Below, in pieces: positions 6,248-13,822 of a stretch of DNA of 26,321 nucleotides. Numbering within the stretch: the stretch's first letter is position 1; each line of letters opens with the position of its first letter. Made by a program: the position numbers and the translations under genes. The DNA is from RGIG3701 sp017403345 (GTDB taxonomy: Bacteria; Planctomycetota; Planctomycetia; Pirellulales; Thermoguttaceae), in assembly GCA_017403345.1 (NCBI GenBank), contig JAFQOH010000152.1, positions 1-26,321 of the forward strand. Reading direction: 5' to 3'. The notes beneath the pieces are model-generated. The model worked only from the letters and a program-made list of their open reading frames with translations, was not told the origin of the DNA and ran no database searches.

Positions 6248-8470
6248 ATGAACGCGGAGAAACCGTCTGTTTCAACGTGGCGGGATGAAATGCACGCACA
6301 GCTGGAACGCGGAAAGCACGTTTTGCTTTACGGAAATGTGGATGATCGGTATCTGCTGGATGAGGCGCGGCCGCGGACAGCATTGCTTGCGCAGTGTTTG
6401 AATCACTACTTTTTGACGCAAAAATACCACTTAGTCGTTCACTACGATCTCGCAGACGGGATGCGCACGGCAATTCCAGAACGCATGGATCCGATCCTGC
6501 TGAATCTTCTTGACGGAAATGGAGGCAGGGCGGGAAACGGAAGAGGAAATGCGGCGGGAAGTACGGCGGGAAGTACGGCGGGAAGTACGGCAGACGGCGC
6601 TACTGCAGGGAATTCTGAAACGAGGAACGCTCCGGTCCGAAGTACTTCGGAAGTTTTGCCGGAAGCACGCACGGAGTCAGGTTCCTACATTACGTCGCGT
6701 GCGGAAAAACTGGCTGCTGAGTTTGAACTTGCGAGTCAGAAACGGCGAGATGCTGCCCGCAGTTCACTTTTCAGCCGAAAAGGGCGGGAAACGGAAACGC
6801 CGGGGAGACCGACAGGTGGTGAGGACCGTCATTCCAGTTCCGGGGAAAATGGGGGCGAACAGGAAAATGGATCCGTCCCCGTCAGTCTTGCGTCGCGGAG
6901 TCGAAGTGCCGAGGATGCGATCCCGCAATTACGGCAGGTTTTGGCACAGGACCAAGTCTCGACGGCAGTCGTGATCCATTTTTCGGACAAACTGTTTGAC
7001 GACACGCGGAGGCAGAGCCGCTCGGAACGCGAGTATCTGCTTCATCTGAAAAAGATCCTGATCGAAGCGGCGACGATCCGCCAAGAAGGACTTTCGGGCC
7101 GTCGAAATGCGCTGATCCTCGTCGCGTCACGTCTTTCGGCTGTCCCGGCGTGGCTCTACCAGGAACATCCGCTGCTTGCGCTGATCCGGATCCCCAGTCC
7201 TCTGGATGAGGAAAGAAAACGTTTCATAGACGGTTTCCTCGGCGTCTTTACGCGGAATTCAGAACTGACAGACGCACAGCGCAGCGAGTATACACAGATA
7301 TTCGTGGAACAAACGCAGGGGTTGACGCTTTGGGACCTCATGGCTCTTGGAGCTTTGGCGAATCGGAGTGAGGAAGACCCGATCGACGAGCCGCGGGAAC
7401 TTCGGAAGTTGATCTCACTTTACCGTTACGGCCAAAAAGAGGATCCGTGGGAAAAGTTCAATTCCGGAGATCGCCGCGGAAAGATCCAGGACGCTCGAGC
7501 GAGTATCGAAAAACGGGTCAAAGGACAGCCGGAAGCGGTGAATGCGATCGTGGAGATGCTCATCAGTGCGACGGTCGGCGTCACGATGTCCCCCACGACT
7601 CGGCAATCTGGGAAACCGAAGGGCGTTTTTTTCTTTGTGGGACCGACCGGGGTCGGAAAAACGGAACTCGCCAAAGCGCTTGCGGAGCTGATCTTCGGCG
7701 ATGAAGCGCGTCTGCGCCGTTTCGATATGAGTGAGTACTCCGAATCGCATGCTGCGGAGAAGCTCACAGGTTCACCCCCTGGCTACGTCGGTTACGAAGA
7801 AGGTGGGCAGCTCACCAATTTCGTGCGCGAAAATCCCTTTAGTCTGCTGCTTTTTGACGAGATCGAAAAAGCGCATGGTCAAGTGATGGACAAATTCCTC
7901 CAGATCCTGGAAGATGGACGTCTGACGGACAGTAAGGGGCAGACGGCTTTTTTCTCGCAGTCGGTCATCATCTTTACGAGCAATATTGGGGCGGATTCGC
8001 TTTTTTCCGAGTCCGAAAATGCGCAGGAACGATGTGTTTCGGATGAAGAGCCGGACTACGAGAATTACGTGCGAAAACACTTTCTCGAAAAGGTCCGTGA
8101 CCATTTTGTCCACGTGCTGAAACGGCCTGAGATCCTAAATCGTTTTGGCGATAATGTGATCGTGTTCGACATGCTGCGTCCCGGTTTCGTACGAGCGATC
8201 GGGGATAAGTTTCTCCAGATGCTGAAGACTTCCGCCTTGGAGAGACGCGGACTGATCCTTGAATTTGAGCCCTCGATCCTTCAGTTCGTGCAGAATGCGA
8301 TGACGGAGCCGCAGAACATCAAAAACGGCGGACGGCGCATCCGTACACTGCTGGAGGATCGGCTGGAGAAGAAGCTGAATCGATGGATCTTCGAGCAGCA
8401 GCCGGAGACGGGAGAGATCCTGATCTTGGGATTTGACGAAAATGGAGTGCTGAACGTTCAGCGCCCGTGA
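6248..8470 (+). CDS. ClpB/Clp-type AAA+ ATPase with degenerate N-terminal AAA-like half
   Basis: The 740-residue protein has one complete Clp-type AAA+ module: Walker A GPTGVGKT at 465-472, Walker B LLLFDEIEKAH with D537-E538, sensor 1 around FTSNIG near 578, an arginine-finger region RPEILNRFGD near 630, and a sensor 2/lid segment GGRRIRTLLEDRL near 695. The N-terminal 410 residues resemble a second AAA fold that has lost Walker A: GKHVLLYGNVDDRYLL (22-37), a Walker-B-like strand VVIHFSD, and a lid-like TQGLTLWDLMALGAL. This half is split by a low-complexity linker containing a threefold AGST repeat. There is no Clp N domain, ClpB middle coiled coil or ClpP-binding loop that I can see. TGGAGG lies seven bases before the ATG. 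It likely remodels a protein substrate together with the coiled-coil partner encoded just upstream. Confidence 0.85.
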   Translation: MNAEKPSVSTWRDEMHAQLERGKHVLLYGNVDDRYLLDEARPRTALLAQCLNHYFLTQKYHLVVHYDLADGMRTAIPERMDPILLNLLDGNGGRAGNGRGNAAGSTAGSTAGSTADGATAGNSETRNAPVRSTSEVLPEARTESGSYITSRAEKLAAEFELASQKRRDAARSSLFSRKGRETETPGRPTGGEDRHSSSGENGGEQENGSVPVSLASRSRSAEDAIPQLRQVLAQDQVSTAVVIHFSDKLFDDTRRQSRSEREYLLHLKKILIEAATIRQEGLSGRRNALILVASRLSAVPAWLYQEHPLLALIRIPSPLDEERKRFIDGFLGVFTRNSELTDAQRSEYTQIFVEQTQGLTLWDLMALGALANRSEEDPIDEPRELRKLISLYRYGQKEDPWEKFNSGDRRGKIQDARASIEKRVKGQPEAVNAIVEMLISATVGVTMSPTTRQSGKPKGVFFFVGPTGVGKTELAKALAELIFGDEARLRRFDMSEYSESHAAEKLTGSPPGYVGYEEGGQLTNFVRENPFSLLLFDEIEKAHGQVMDKFLQILEDGRLTDSKGQTAFFSQSVIIFTSNIGADSLFSESENAQERCVSDEEPDYENYVRKHFLEKVRDHFVHVLKRPEILNRFGDNVIVFDMLRPGFVRAIGDKFLQMLKTSALERRGLILEFEPSILQFVQNAMTEPQNIKNGGRRIRTLLEDRLEKKLNRWIFEQQPETGEILILGFDENGVLNVQRP
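6553..6588 (+). repeat. 12-bp tandem repeat inside the AAA+ gene
   Basis: GGCGGGAAGTAC occurs three times exactly and without gaps. It is in frame and encodes three AGST units in the low-complexity linker of the N-terminal half (residues about 102-115). Copy-number changes would keep the frame and only alter linker length. Confidence 0.9.
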
Positions 8471-8524
8471 TTCCGAGAGCCGCAGAAACACACGCAAAAG
8501 AAGGCTCTTCCGGAAAGTGTGTAC

Positions 8525-8536
8525 CGGTCCGGACCG
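8525..8536. other. Perfect 12-bp palindrome after the AAA+ gene
   Basis: CGGTCCGGACCG is fully self-complementary and lies 55 bp after the stop codon of the AAA+ gene. It has no loop of its own and is followed by CATTTTACC, so it might form part of a transcript end or a protein binding site. Confidence 0.45.
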
Positions 8537-8540
8537 CATT

Positions 8541-8766
8541 TTACCACTGAGAGCGCAGAAGAGGCGCAGAAACACACTGAAAAAAGATGAATGATGGGGG
8601 AACGTGTCCTGAACGAATTTCATGGAAGGCACGAAAAGATGCGAAATGAATTTTTAAAAAATTTTTAAAAACATTTCGTGAGATCTGCGTTTTTTCCTGC
8701 TTTTCGTGCTTTTCGTGTTTAATATTCAGTGTGTTTCTGCGAGTTTTCAGCGGCTTCTGTGGTGAA
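8541..8766. repeat. Large imperfect inverted-repeat element built from a dispersed intergenic repeat
   Basis: The two outer arms share an exact 17-bp inverted repeat (CGCAGAAACACACTGAA at 8565-8581; its complement at 8725-8741) inside longer imperfect arms. CACGAAAAG-type sequence follows inward on both sides, and an AT-rich centre near 8645-8672 is itself self-complementary. The whole could fold into one long hairpin. Parts of it recur near 14770-14792 and 15867-15930. It is 226 bp, has no open frame worth calling, and sits between the AAA+ gene and the promoter at 8831, so it may be a MITE-like or REP-like element. Confidence 0.7.
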
Positions 8767-8830
8767 ATTAGTACGCAGTTGTCGGTTCCCCAAAAAATGA
8801 AATTTCACCCCCAAATACGCAATAGTCCAT

Positions 8831-8859
8831 TTGACATTTCGGACGATTGAGTGTATAAT
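8831..8859 (+). promoter_or_regulatory. Consensus sigma70-type promoter of the NPCBM-dihaem gene
   Basis: Perfect -35 TTGACA (8831-8836) and perfect -10 TATAAT (8854-8859) are separated by exactly 17 bp. The predicted transcript starts near 8866, giving a leader of about 58 nt before the ATG at 8924. Confidence 0.85.
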
Positions 8860-8923
8860 GGGCTGCCAATGGGCTGAGATGAGTGTCCGGCCCGACCTGC
8901 CAACCATTTCAGGAGCGTAAGTT

Positions 8924-11900
8924 ATGTGCAAATATCCGATTTCCTGCCGGAGCTTCCATCCGATCCACTTCATTTCCTTTCCTTTGATTTTTTGCCTCAC
9001 TTTGGCTATTTTGGCAAGTGCCATTTTGCCAAGTACCATTTGGGCAAGTACTGTTTTGGCAGAAACGATCTGGCTTGATGAGCTGGACCTTTCACAGACG
9101 ACCTGTGGTTGGCGGCAGACGGCGGCCAATCGGACTGTCGACGGAAATGAACTGACGGTCTGCGGCGAGAAGATCTCCCGTGGTGTCGGACATCACGCGC
9201 CGGGTGAGATCTTCATCATGCTTCCCGAAAATTGCGGAACTGAGATCTCCGGACGAGTCGCGATCGATGATGAGACCAATGGTCAGGGACACGCAGAATT
9301 CCTGATTTACGGAAAAACCGGCCTGCTCTGGCGTTCCGGTGAGATGCGTGGAAAAGAGGCTCCGAAATCTTTCCGCGTTGATCTTTCAGGCCAGCCCTTC
9401 GTCCGGCTCGTTTGCGATACGCTTCCTGACGGCTACGGACACGATCACCAGGACTGGATCGAGGTGAAAATTGACTACTGCGGCGAGAAAAAACCGTATA
9501 CGCAGCTTCTGACGCTTGGAATGGATGACGAAGGAAACCCGATCGACCGGATGAACGAGAATGCTTGCGAGTGGCTCTCTCTTTCCCGTCTGATCCAGTC
9601 CGGAATGCGCCAGAACGCGAAAGACGAAGCGTTCCACCCGGCCGCGACGCTTTTCGACACGGACCGCGACCCGCTGGACATCGTTCTTCGTCGTCTGACA
9701 CCGCTGGTCGAGAAACTTGAGACACTCCCCGGCGCCCCGGATCTCACGAAAGAAAAAGCGGAACTGGAAACTCTCACGCAGGCAGAACGTGAAATTCCGG
9801 TCGAAGAGATCGCGCGCCGGAAGGAGCTTTTCGCCAAAGTCACTGACTTGCGCAAGAGGATCGCGTTTAAAAACCCGCTTCTCAACTTCACCGACCTTCT
9901 TTTCATCAAGCGGCACTATATGCCGGAACCTGAAATGCAGGGAAACCATATGTGCGACCAGTTCTTTGGTTTCCACGGTCGGCAGGGGGGCGGACTTTTT
10001 GTTCTGAAGAATGCGTTCAGCGAAAAACCGGAAGTCGTGGACCTCACGAAAGGGGTGAAAGTCGCGGAAGGCCAGTATGCCGGGACGGAACTTGACGCGA
10101 CGTGGGCGTTTCTCTCTCCGGAGCTGGACTACGATGCGCGGGAGATCCTCTTCTGCGCTACGGATGCGAAACAGCCGCGCCACACCTACCAGTGGACTCC
10201 CGAAAATACGTACCATATGTTCCGTGCGGAATTCGACCCGGAAACGCGGTCTATTTCCGGATTGACGCAGCTGACGGAAGGAGCGTTCAACGATCTGGAT
10301 CCGTGCTATCTGCCGAACGGCCGGATCATCTTCATTTCCGAGCGGCGCGGCGGCTATGGACGCTGTCATGGACGTCCTGTTCCGTGCTACACGCTGCACT
10401 CGTGTCTCCGTGACGGAAGCGACATCGTGATGCTTTCCCCGCATGAAACGAATGAGTGGCAGCCGGATGTCGATCATAACGGAATGGTCATTTACACGCG
10501 GTGGGACTACGTGGACCGAGGTTTTTCCCAAGCGCATCATCCGTGGATCACCACTCCCGACGGACGCGATCCGCGCGTGCTTCAGGGGAACTACGACCGG
10601 ATCCAGCAGAACCGCCCGCACTTTGAATGCGACATTCACCCTATCCCCGGTTCCCGACGTCTGACGGCTACCGCGACGGGGCATCATGCGCAGCATTACG
10701 GCTCGCTCATCCTCATCGATCCGAATGTTCCGGACTCGAACCAGCCCGGGCAGGTCAAGCGCATCACGCCGGACCAGCTCTATATGGAATCGGAATTGCG
10801 TCCGCACAAAGATCCGACGAACTACGGTACGTGCTGGCCGCTGAGCGAGGAGTTCTACATTTGCGTTTACGATCCGTTTTCTAGGTCCGACGCGGGGGAG
10901 GCGAACAATTTTGGTATTTACCTTCTTGACTGCTACGGGAACCGGACGCTTCTCTACCGTGATCCGAAGATCTCGTGCCGCGACGCGATGCCGATCCGTC
11001 CGAGAGCGCGCCAGACTATTGTCCCTCACCTGACGGCAGTCGGTAAACCGCTCGCTCCGGGAGAAAAATTTGTTCCAGTTGATCCCGCGTCGATTTCACC
11101 GGTTTCCCCGGTGGGACTGATCAACGTTTACGATTCAAAATTTCCGTTGACGACTTCCGACGAAGGCACGCCGGCGAAGATCAAGAGTCTGCGCATCGTC
11201 CAGCTCCTTCCCAAAACGAACCCGTACGCGCACAATCCGGCCATCGGCTACGGCAACCAGAAAGGCGCGCGCAGGATCCTCGGAACCGTACCGGTCGAAG
11301 AGGACGGAAGCGCGTACTTTAACCTTCCGATCGACATCCCGGTCTACTTCCAGGCTTTGGATGAAAACGGCGTTGCGGTTCAGGGAATGCGTTCAGCCAC
11401 GTACGTGCACGCCGGTGAGCAGCTCACCTGCCAGGGCTGCCATGAGGAACGCCACAGTGCGATCACTGCACGTCCGCGAGTCCCGCAGGCCATGCGGCGC
11501 GCTCCGAGCACGATCCAGCCGGAACCGGACGGAACGGATCCCTTGAATTTCGTGCGTCTTGTCCAGCCGGTCCTTGACGCGAAATGTGTTTCGTGCCACG
11601 GCGGGGCAGCGAGCGTTCCGGCAGAAAGTTCCGGGCTGACGTTCGAACAGGCTCAGAATGCTGCGAAACTCGATCTGCGCGACGAGACGAAAACCGGTCA
11701 TTTTTCGCCGTCTTATGAAGCACTCCGGCGTTTCTGCTTCTACTATGATGACGCGGCGTGGACTGAACCGCAGACGTTCCCGGGAAAATTCGGCTCAAAC
11801 CGCAGTGAGCTGTTCCGCATCCTGAAGGCTCCGCACTATGGGCTGGAACTTACGAAGGAAGAGCTTTACCGTTTCACGGTTTGGATGGACAATAATTGCG

Positions 11901-11971
11901 ATTTTTACGGTGCGTATGATGAGTGCGAGATCCAGCGGAAAGGTGAAAAGGTCTTCCCGCGGCTCGAGTAG
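8924..11971 (+). CDS. Exported NPCBM-domain dihaem protein, hydrazine-synthase-alpha-like
   Basis: The 1015-residue protein begins with a long signal peptide (cleavage likely near residue 46, after STVLA). Residues about 47-190 look like an NPCBM carbohydrate-binding module (RTVDGNELTVCGEKISRGVG, then YGHDHQDWIEVKIDYC). A helical linker follows, then a beta-propeller-like region (DLDPCYLPNGRIIFISERRG; VIYTRWDYVDRG) typical of the HZS-alpha-like planctomycete family. The C-terminal part has two c-type haem sites, CQGCH at 836-840 and CVSCH at 888-892. Haem attachment and the propeller imply a periplasmic redox or electron-transfer role, possibly tied to a bound glycan; hydrazine chemistry should not be inferred. 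AGGAG is ten bases before the ATG. The gene has its own consensus promoter and a terminator after the stop. It is paralogous in its core to the minus-strand protein at 17687-21049. Confidence 0.85.
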   Translation: MCKYPISCRSFHPIHFISFPLIFCLTLAILASAILPSTIWASTVLAETIWLDELDLSQTTCGWRQTAANRTVDGNELTVCGEKISRGVGHHAPGEIFIMLPENCGTEISGRVAIDDETNGQGHAEFLIYGKTGLLWRSGEMRGKEAPKSFRVDLSGQPFVRLVCDTLPDGYGHDHQDWIEVKIDYCGEKKPYTQLLTLGMDDEGNPIDRMNENACEWLSLSRLIQSGMRQNAKDEAFHPAATLFDTDRDPLDIVLRRLTPLVEKLETLPGAPDLTKEKAELETLTQAEREIPVEEIARRKELFAKVTDLRKRIAFKNPLLNFTDLLFIKRHYMPEPEMQGNHMCDQFFGFHGRQGGGLFVLKNAFSEKPEVVDLTKGVKVAEGQYAGTELDATWAFLSPELDYDAREILFCATDAKQPRHTYQWTPENTYHMFRAEFDPETRSISGLTQLTEGAFNDLDPCYLPNGRIIFISERRGGYGRCHGRPVPCYTLHSCLRDGSDIVMLSPHETNEWQPDVDHNGMVIYTRWDYVDRGFSQAHHPWITTPDGRDPRVLQGNYDRIQQNRPHFECDIHPIPGSRRLTATATGHHAQHYGSLILIDPNVPDSNQPGQVKRITPDQLYMESELRPHKDPTNYGTCWPLSEEFYICVYDPFSRSDAGEANNFGIYLLDCYGNRTLLYRDPKISCRDAMPIRPRARQTIVPHLTAVGKPLAPGEKFVPVDPASISPVSPVGLINVYDSKFPLTTSDEGTPAKIKSLRIVQLLPKTNPYAHNPAIGYGNQKGARRILGTVPVEEDGSAYFNLPIDIPVYFQALDENGVAVQGMRSATYVHAGEQLTCQGCHEERHSAITARPRVPQAMRRAPSTIQPEPDGTDPLNFVRLVQPVLDAKCVSCHGGAASVPAESSGLTFEQAQNAAKLDLRDETKTGHFSPSYEALRRFCFYYDDAAWTEPQTFPGKFGSNRSELFRILKAPHYGLELTKEELYRFTVWMDNNCDFYGAYDECEIQRKGEKVFPRLE
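9008..9052 (+). repeat. 15-bp tandem repeat inside the signal-peptide coding region
   Basis: Three units follow one another: ATTTTGGCAAGTGCC, ATTTTGCCAAGTACC and ATTTGGGCAAGTACT, with a decayed fourth (GTTTTGGCAGA) after. They encode the five-residue repeats ILASA, ILPST, IWAST and VLAET, which make up the end of the hydrophobic core and the cleavage region of the signal peptide. Confidence 0.85.
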
Positions 11972-11989
11972 CCTGCTGTGGTTGAAATT

Positions 11990-12024
11990 GCCTGGCGGGA
12001 TCCAGACCGTCAGGCCTCGTTTTT
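11990..12024 (+). terminator. Probable Rho-independent terminator
   Basis: GCCTGGCGG (11990-11998) pairs with CCGTCAGGC (12007-12015) with one G-U pair around an 8-base loop. CTCG and five T residues follow. It ends the NPCBM-dihaem gene. Confidence 0.7.
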
Positions 12025-12146
12025 CCCGTCAGGTATCGTGCCGATCGCTGACCGGACTCCATGAGTGAAATAGATTGCGGTAAAGTGGTGGTTCTTTTAA
12101 GCAGAATGCAGGAAAAATCGCTTTTCTTTGCCTCTTTTGCGGGGGA

Positions 12147-12180
12147 CCCCCTTTTTATTTTCGGCCGATTATTTTATAAT
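12147..12180 (+). promoter_or_regulatory. Probable promoter of the second Gfo/Idh/MocA gene
   Basis: A perfect -10 TATAAT (12175-12180) stands 17 bp after TTTTTA (12152-12157), a poor -35, which is directly preceded by five C residues (12147-12151). The leader would be about 80 nt. Confidence 0.5.
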
Positions 12181-12265
12181 CAGCGTAATGGGAGTTTCGT
12201 TTCTTGATGCGGACTCCTGCGTTGATCCTTCCCTTCCTCCTTCCACAGTATGAAAGGAAAAAAAT

Positions 12266-13576
12266 ATGAAAACCAACCGACGTAATTTTCTTCGTACCGG
12301 AGCGGTGCTTGGCGCGTCTTCTCTGGTGAGCGTTCCGGCATTTTGCCAGGATCCGAATTCCAGTTCGAAACTGAATATGGCGATGGTCGGTCCCTGCGGC
12401 CGCGGATGGGCCACGTTCATGGAGATCCAGGGCGAAAACGTCGTTGCGATCTGCGATGTGGACCGCCGGAATCTGGACCGCTGCAAGAAAGTGAATCCGA
12501 ACGCACAGACGTTTACCGACTATCGCAAACTGTTTGAAACGGTGAAAGACCTCGACGCGGTCTGCGTTTGCACGCCGGACCACACGCATGCGGCTCCAAG
12601 CGTGATGGGGATGCGCATGGGCCTTCACTGCTACACTGAAAAACCGCTGGCGCACGACGTTCGTGAGTGCCGCGTCATGCAGGAAGTCGCGGAAGAAAAG
12701 AAAGTCTGTACGCAGATGGGTACACAGATCCACGCGGGCGGAAACTATCGCCGTGTTGTGGAACTCGTTCAGTCCGGCGCGATCGGCAAAGTGACCGACA
12801 TCCACGTCTGGTGCGGCAAAGGCTGGGGACATCCGGCTGATTTCAAAAACCCGACGGACACGCCGGCCGTTCCGGATTGGCTCGATTGGGATGCGTGGCT
12901 CGGTCCGGTGAAATACCGTCCGTACCATCCGTGCTATCTTCCGGCACAGTGGCGCAAATGGTGGGCGTTTGGAAACGGCACGATGGGCGACATGGCGTGC
13001 CACTACATGGACCTTCCGTTCTGGGCACTGGAACTGCGCGACTGCCTCACGGCTGAACCGATCAGCGGTCCCGCGGTCAACGCAGAAGGCTGCCCGCTCA
13101 AACTGACTGTGAAGTTCACCTTCGCTGCCCGCGGCGAGAAGTACCCCGCCTGCACGCTGACGTGGTACGATGGAGGAGGCTGCGGCCCGGTCGAATTCAT
13201 GAAGGAGCACAACATTAAATATCGCGGTGCCGGCGTGCTCTTCGTCGGCGACAAGGGGATCCTCTTCGCGGACTACACGACCCATCAGCTCTACCCGGCT
13301 GACAAATACGCCGGTTTCCAGGCACCGAAACCGTGGATCCCGGAATCCATCGGTCATCACAAAGAATGGATCCAGGCCATCCGCGACAACAAACCGGAGG
13401 CGTGCACGTGCAAATTCGGTTACTCCGGCCGTCTGACTGAAACGGTCCTTCTCGGAACGGTCTCCTATCGTGTTGGGCAGAAACTCAACTGGGATGCCGA
13501 CAACATGCGCGTAACCAACTGTGATGCAGCCAACGATCTCATTACGGTCGAATACCGCGACGGATGGATCCTCTAA
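12266..13576 (+). CDS. Tat-exported Gfo/Idh/MocA family oxidoreductase (second paralogue)
   Basis: This 436-residue protein has a twin-arginine signal (NRRNFLR at residues 4-10, cleavage near residue 27). The nucleotide-binding loop reads MVGPCGRGW, less glycine-regular than in the first paralogue. CTPDHTHAAP, the classical EKPL motif and GDMACHYMDLPFW with a candidate catalytic histidine follow. PDWLDWDAWLGP is typical of exported planctomycete members. AAAGGA is about eight bases before the ATG. It diverges clearly from the gene at 2619-4034, so this is not a recent duplication. It probably oxidises, reduces or epimerises a sugar derivative in the periplasm; the substrate is unknown. It is transcribed alone. 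Confidence 0.88.
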   Translation: MKTNRRNFLRTGAVLGASSLVSVPAFCQDPNSSSKLNMAMVGPCGRGWATFMEIQGENVVAICDVDRRNLDRCKKVNPNAQTFTDYRKLFETVKDLDAVCVCTPDHTHAAPSVMGMRMGLHCYTEKPLAHDVRECRVMQEVAEEKKVCTQMGTQIHAGGNYRRVVELVQSGAIGKVTDIHVWCGKGWGHPADFKNPTDTPAVPDWLDWDAWLGPVKYRPYHPCYLPAQWRKWWAFGNGTMGDMACHYMDLPFWALELRDCLTAEPISGPAVNAEGCPLKLTVKFTFAARGEKYPACTLTWYDGGGCGPVEFMKEHNIKYRGAGVLFVGDKGILFADYTTHQLYPADKYAGFQAPKPWIPESIGHHKEWIQAIRDNKPEACTCKFGYSGRLTETVLLGTVSYRVGQKLNWDADNMRVTNCDAANDLITVEYRDGWIL

Positions 13577-13587
13577 ATTCCCAAAAT

Positions 13588-13656
13588 CACTCTAAGAGAG
13601 TGAAAATTTCTTGAAAAGAGAGCGGAGGGAGAAGTGTTTTCAAGACTTCTCTCTCC
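13588..13656. terminator. Two hairpins after the second Gfo/Idh/MocA gene
   Basis: The first is CACTCT-AAG-AGAGTG (13588-13602), 12 bp after the stop codon and followed by AAAATTTC. The second is a 12-bp stem, GGAGGGAGAAGT (13624-13635) with ACTTCTCTCTCC (13645-13656), one G-U pair, 9-base loop. Neither has a proper T tract, so the mode of termination is uncertain, but together they likely mark the transcript end. Confidence 0.5.
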
Positions 13657-13681
13657 AGGTTACTCATCTTATGGGGAATGA

Positions 13682-13709
13682 TTTCAAGAAACTTTCAAGA
13701 AACTTGAAA
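13682..13709. promoter_or_regulatory. Operator-like repeat upstream of the membrane protein gene
   Basis: TTTCAAGAAAC occurs twice back to back (13682-13692, 13693-13703), and the second copy forms the palindrome TTTCAAG-AAA-CTTGAAA (13693-13709). A further inverted copy, TTTCTTGAAA, lies at 13607-13616. The cluster sits just upstream of a weak candidate promoter and could bind a dimeric regulator. Confidence 0.4.
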
Positions 13710-13719
13710 TTTTTGCGAT

Positions 13720-13747
13720 TTTATGTAACACACGGTGGTTCTATACT
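13720..13747 (+). promoter_or_regulatory. Weak candidate promoter of the membrane protein gene
   Basis: TATACT (13742-13747) is a good -10, but the sequence 16 bp upstream, TTTATG (13720-13725), is a poor -35. A weak promoter of this kind next to an operator-like repeat would fit a regulated gene. Confidence 0.35.
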
Positions 13748-13822
13748 ATGGAGAGTAAGATCTCGTCCTTTGGGGGATGAAGGATGAGGAACGAGGTTGA
13801 CTTTCAAAAAAGGAGAAGGAAA

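Noticed and set aside
9386..11029. 547-codon minus-strand frame opposite the NPCBM-dihaem gene
   Set aside because: Composition (Arg and Val rich, no motif) is that of an antisense shadow caused by codon bias.
8924..11971. Hydrazine synthase and an anammox lifestyle
   Set aside because: Only the propeller/cytochrome core resembles HZS alpha; such proteins are widespread in non-anammox planctomycetes and no other anammox gene is present.
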